DNA of 9,637 nucleotides from CAZVYS01 sp964630755 (GTDB lineage: Bacteria; Patescibacteriota; Microgenomatia; UBA1400; CG1-02-47-37), in the NCBI GenBank assembly GCA_964630755.1, contig CAZVYS010000029.1, positions 1-9,637 on the forward strand, read 5' to 3'. A program made the translations under genes and the position numbers. The notes below the pieces were generated by a model. It searched no databases. It had not been told where the DNA came from and was given only the letters and a program-made list of their open reading frames with translations. This document shows, piece by piece, positions 7,787 to 9,637 of the stretch (its first letter is position 1; each line of letters begins with the position of its first letter).

Positions 7787-8566
7787 ATGAAATCTTTACT
7801 TTATCCAGTTATTTGGATTATAAAAAAATCTAAAAGCTTGTCTGCCTTGTCAATGAGGTTAACCAAAATTACTGGAAAGTCAAAATACAGGGTTCACCCG
7901 AAACACTTAATTAAGCTTGAAACGCCTTGGTATTTAAAATTTGTTAAAAAAAGTGATTTGGTTTTAGATTTAGGCTGCAATAATGGTCAGCATAGTTTAA
8001 AGATTGCCAAAAAAGCCAGAAAAGTATTAGGTCTTGATTATGATCAAAATCAATTAAAGATTGCCGAAAGTTTAGCTAAAGATAGAGAAATTACTAATGC
8101 AAGGTTTAAGGTTTTTAACTTAGAAAAAAAACTAAAACTTAAAAGTAATTCTTTTGACGTAGTGGTTTGTTTAGATGTTTTGGAGCATTTAAATAATAGA
8201 GATCAATTAGTTAAAGAGATAAAAAGAGTGTTAAAGCCAAAAAGACTGGGGTTAATTGCTATTCCTAATATCGAGACCTCATGGAAATTATTACAAAAAA
8301 AAGCTGGAATAAAAAATATAATGGCTGATCCAGATCATAAGTTTGAGTACACTGAGAAAGAAGCGAGACTAATTTTTGAAAAACAAGGATTTAAAATACT
8401 TAAGTTTATGCCAGTGGTTTATGATACTCCTTTGATTGGCTTGTTTGACCTTTTTGGAGGAATTTCTCTAAGACTTTATGCTAAAATCGCCTTGTGGAAG
8501 AAAGAAAAAGTAATAAATAACTTAAAAGAGTCAACTGGCTTTAGAATAGTTATTAAAAAGAAGTAA
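7787..8566 (+). CDS. Class I SAM-dependent methyltransferase (Methyltransf_11 type)
   Basis: A 259-residue cytosolic methyltransferase. It shows SAM-binding motif I VLDLGCNNGQHS (59-70), the acidic residue after strand 2 in GLDYD (82-86), FDVVVCLDVLEHL (123-135) and the strand-5 region LKPKRLGLIAIPN (149-161). These are typical of the UbiE/Methyltransf_11 group that often methylates sugars, lipids or small molecules. An in-frame ATG at 7730 would add 19 residues and overlap the upstream gene by 56 nt. The ATG at 7787, one base after the upstream TAA stop, fits operon spacing better and gives a methyltransferase-like N-terminus. In this setting it most likely methylates a sugar or glycan lipid precursor, which is inferred from context only. 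Confidence 0.85.
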   Translation: MKSLLYPVIWIIKKSKSLSALSMRLTKITGKSKYRVHPKHLIKLETPWYLKFVKKSDLVLDLGCNNGQHSLKIAKKARKVLGLDYDQNQLKIAESLAKDREITNARFKVFNLEKKLKLKSNSFDVVVCLDVLEHLNNRDQLVKEIKRVLKPKRLGLIAIPNIETSWKLLQKKAGIKNIMADPDHKFEYTEKEARLIFEKQGFKILKFMPVVYDTPLIGLFDLFGGISLRLYAKIALWKKEKVINNLKESTGFRIVIKKK

Positions 8567-8568
8567 AT

Positions 8569-8575
8569 AAAGGAG
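8569..8575 (+). promoter_or_regulatory. Shine-Dalgarno site of the NeuB-type gene
   Basis: AAAGGAG lies four bases before the ATG at 8580 and supports that start. It is the only clear Shine-Dalgarno sequence in the window, the other starts being leaderless, coupled or without a recognisable site. Confidence 0.7.
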
Positions 8576-8579
8576 CATA

Positions 8580-8840
8580 ATGAAAGTTTTGAAACAACTC
8601 TTAAAAACTAGAATTCAGCCATTTAAATTAGGTAAAAAATTAGTTGGACCAGGTTTACCTAGTTATGTTATTGCTGAGGCAGGAGTTAATCACAACGGGA
8701 GTATTGATCAGGCAATTAAGTTAATTAAGGCAGCTAAAAAAGCTGGAGCTGATGCAGTTAAGTTTCAAACATTTAAGACGGAAGACTTAGTAACCAAACA
8801 AGCTCCGACAGCTTCTTATCAAAAGAAAAATATTGGTGAA
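8580..8840 (+). pseudogene. neuB: N-acetylneuraminate/pseudaminate synthase (NeuB-type), N-terminal fragment
   Basis: NeuB-type enzymes condense phosphoenolpyruvate with a hexosamine derivative to make nine-carbon nonulosonic acids. The fragment shows YVIAEAGVNHNG (29-40), the family's opening strand, then KAGADAVKFQTFKTEDLVT (54-72) and SYQKKN (79-84), a conserved stretch of the family. The normal length is about 340 residues and the rest is missing here. It is third in the plus-strand unit, 13 nt after the methyltransferase stop, with a good Shine-Dalgarno site. Whether sialic, legionaminic or pseudaminic acid is made cannot be told from this part. The gene is probably intact in the real genome and cut here by the joint. 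Confidence 0.88.
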
Positions 8841-9491
8841 GCATTGTTGCAATTACACCCTAACATTAAAACTGTTTGTATGAAAGCAAGTGTGCACAAG
8901 GGTGTGTTTAGGGTGATGCAAGTTAAGATCATTGCAGGGAAAAAACAACTGACAACAATTCACAAGGAAAGCAGAGTAAAACTTAAAGTGCATGTTGGCA
9001 GAGTGTATTTTTCACCAAGACTTAGCACAGAGAGGGAGAGAATAGCTCGCTTAGCTAAACCAGGTGAGGTAATAGCAGGATTCTTTGCTGGGGTTGGCCC
9101 GTTCCCGCTTGCAATTGCTAAGAAAAAGAAGTGTAAGGTTTATGCTATTGAACTTAACCCTATTGGGATCAAGATGATTAAAGAAAACATAAAACTCAAC
9201 TTGCTTAAAGGCGAAGTTATTCCTATTCTTGGTGATGTACGCAAAGTTGCAAAAAAGATGGAAAAGTGTGATAGGGTTTTGATGCCTTTGCCAAAAGGAT
9301 CTGAAGACTTTTTGGATTGTGCTTTTGAAGTTGCTAAGCCACATGCAATTGTTCACTTTTACCAGTTTGCTCCTGACCTAGACTTGTTCTCTGATGCTGT
9401 GAAAAAGATTAAGGCTGCTGCGCAAAGTGAAGATAAAAGAGAAGAAGTGGGTGCGTTCTCACGCACCTCGGATTTCGCAGGTTGTTATTGA
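8580..9491 (+). CDS. Chimeric reading frame: NeuB N-terminus joined in frame to archaeal Trm5
   Basis: An open frame of 303 codons made of two unrelated parts. Residues 1 to about 84 are the start of a NeuB-type synthase; residues from about 85 to 290 are an archaeal Trm5 tRNA (guanine37-N1)-methyltransferase lacking its N-terminal domain. The last 13 residues (GAFSRTSDFAGCY) result from a frameshift at 9449-9451. No known protein family combines these parts, and neither part would be functional: the NeuB TIM barrel stops after about two strands and lacks the antifreeze-like C-terminal domain. The joint, a composition change and an archaeal gene next door all argue for an assembly or recombination joint rather than a designed fusion. 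The two parts are described separately. Confidence 0.6.
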   Translation: MKVLKQLLKTRIQPFKLGKKLVGPGLPSYVIAEAGVNHNGSIDQAIKLIKAAKKAGADAVKFQTFKTEDLVTKQAPTASYQKKNIGEALLQLHPNIKTVCMKASVHKGVFRVMQVKIIAGKKQLTTIHKESRVKLKVHVGRVYFSPRLSTERERIARLAKPGEVIAGFFAGVGPFPLAIAKKKKCKVYAIELNPIGIKMIKENIKLNLLKGEVIPILGDVRKVAKKMEKCDRVLMPLPKGSEDFLDCAFEVAKPHAIVHFYQFAPDLDLFSDAVKKIKAAAQSEDKREEVGAFSRTSDFAGCY

Positions 9492-9507
9492 CTTTGAGGT
9501 CATCTAA
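8832..9507 (+). pseudogene. trm5: Archaeal-type Trm5 tRNA (guanine37-N1)-methyltransferase, 5'-truncated and frameshifted
   Basis: Trm5 methylates N1 of guanosine 37 next to the tRNA anticodon and is the archaeal/eukaryotic counterpart of bacterial TrmD. Numbered in the fused frame, visible signatures are IGEALLQLHPNIKTV (85-99), HKESRVKLKVHVGRVYFSPR (128-147), the SAM-binding FFAGVGPF (168-175), VYAIELNP (187-194), ILGDVRKV (216-223) and MPLPKG (235-240). The Asp usual just before FAG is Gly167 here. After GAAGTG the frame goes wrong; removing one G from the GGG run (9449-9451) restores a typical C-terminus, VVRSHAPRISQVVIDFEVI, with a TAA stop at 9505-9507. The N-terminal domain is absent because of the joint near 8840. 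A bacterial CPR genome would be expected to use TrmD, so this segment appears foreign. Confidence 0.85.
9449..9467 (+). repeat. Short perfect hairpin at the Trm5 frameshift
   Basis: GGTGCGT (9450-9456), a TCTC loop and ACGCACC (9461-9467) form a 7-bp perfect stem within coding sequence, overlapping the GGG run where the reading frame is disrupted. It has no T-tract, so it is not a rho-independent terminator. It may promote slippage or a sequencing error. Confidence 0.6.
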
Positions 9508-9637
9508 AAGACGTAGTTCAAACCAAACTCACCAGATTTTTGAGCTTTTGCTCTTGAACCACCTGCTGCACTTGATGCAGCTCCTTTGATGTGTTCAGAT
9601 TGTACGCCTGTAAAGATAGTTATGACCTCTACTCGTC
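9504..9637 (-). CDS. C-terminal fragment resembling archaeal FtsZ (runs off right edge)
   Basis: My translation of the minus strand gives 43 residues before a TAG stop at 9506-9504. It opens RVEVITIFTGVQSEHIKG, followed by an Ala/Gly/Ser/Lys-rich linker and the ending GEFGLNYVF. The opening resembles the last strand of the tubulin-like C-terminal domain of archaeal FtsZ (pattern RVxxIxTGVxSxxIxG), followed by the usual flexible tail with a short hydrophobic end. FtsZ forms the cell-division ring. Only this fragment is visible, so the family call is tentative. The stop overlaps the stop of the frame-corrected Trm5 gene, making a convergent, overlapping gene pair with no terminator between them. 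This fits a compact archaeal (DPANN-like) genome rather than the CPR-like left part. Confidence 0.5.
   Translation of the reverse strand, partial: RVEVITIFTGVQSEHIKGAASSAAGGSRAKAQKSGEFGLNYVF

Noticed and set aside
9051..9356. 101-codon open frame opposite trm5
   Set aside because: The plus strand here encodes clear Trm5 motifs; the antisense translation resembles nothing and has no start signals.
9553..9575. Small inverted repeat GCTGCA-CTTGA-TGCAGC near the right end
   Set aside because: It lies in the coding linker of the FtsZ-like fragment, where repeated Ala/Ser codons easily make such short stems, and it has no T-tract.

Overview
The window looks like DNA from a very AT-rich, gene-dense uncultured bacterium of the Patescibacteria/CPR type (inference from AT-rich codons, lysine/asparagine-rich proteins, near-zero intergenic space and the gene families). 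TGA is used as an ordinary stop, twice in tight gene junctions, so the genetic code looks standard. The last ~0.8 kb does not match this picture: it encodes archaeal-type proteins (a Trm5 tRNA methyltransferase and what looks like the C-terminus of an archaeal FtsZ). The contig therefore probably changes organism near 8830-8848, either by misassembly or by a real recombination.

Left part, minus strand, read from 6094 down to 1: a four-gene unit with gaps of 17 nt, a 4-nt ATGA overlap and 13 nt. In order it holds (1) a membrane-anchored CotH-like kinase domain fused to a calcineurin-like phosphoesterase domain, (2) a paralogous CotH-like kinase fused to a right-handed beta-helix, (3) a polytopic membrane protein of the DUF6798/GT-C-like type with a soluble C-terminal domain, and (4) the start of a DegT/DnrJ/EryC1/StrS sugar aminotransferase that runs off the left edge.

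Right part, plus strand from 6124: a second unit of a GT-C-like polytopic membrane protein, a class I SAM methyltransferase (1 nt downstream) and the first ~84 codons of a NeuB-type nonulosonate synthase. The two units are divergent and separated by only 29 bp, which contain two overlapping extended -10 elements within a small dyad; the plus-strand gene appears to have almost no leader. Together the genes suggest a cell-surface glycan locus: amino-sugar or nonulosonic acid synthesis (aminotransferase, NeuB), sugar transfer or export at the membrane (two polytopic proteins), methylation, and two exported kinase-like proteins of unknown substrate.

From about 8830 the NeuB frame runs in frame into archaeal Trm5 lacking its own N-terminus. 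That gene carries a 1-nt frameshift in a GGG run (9449-9451); correcting it gives a normal Trm5 C-terminus ending at 9507. A convergent partial gene on the minus strand ends at 9504. There is no gene-free stretch longer than 30 bp, and I see no tRNA, rRNA, CRISPR array, insertion sequence or rho-independent terminator.
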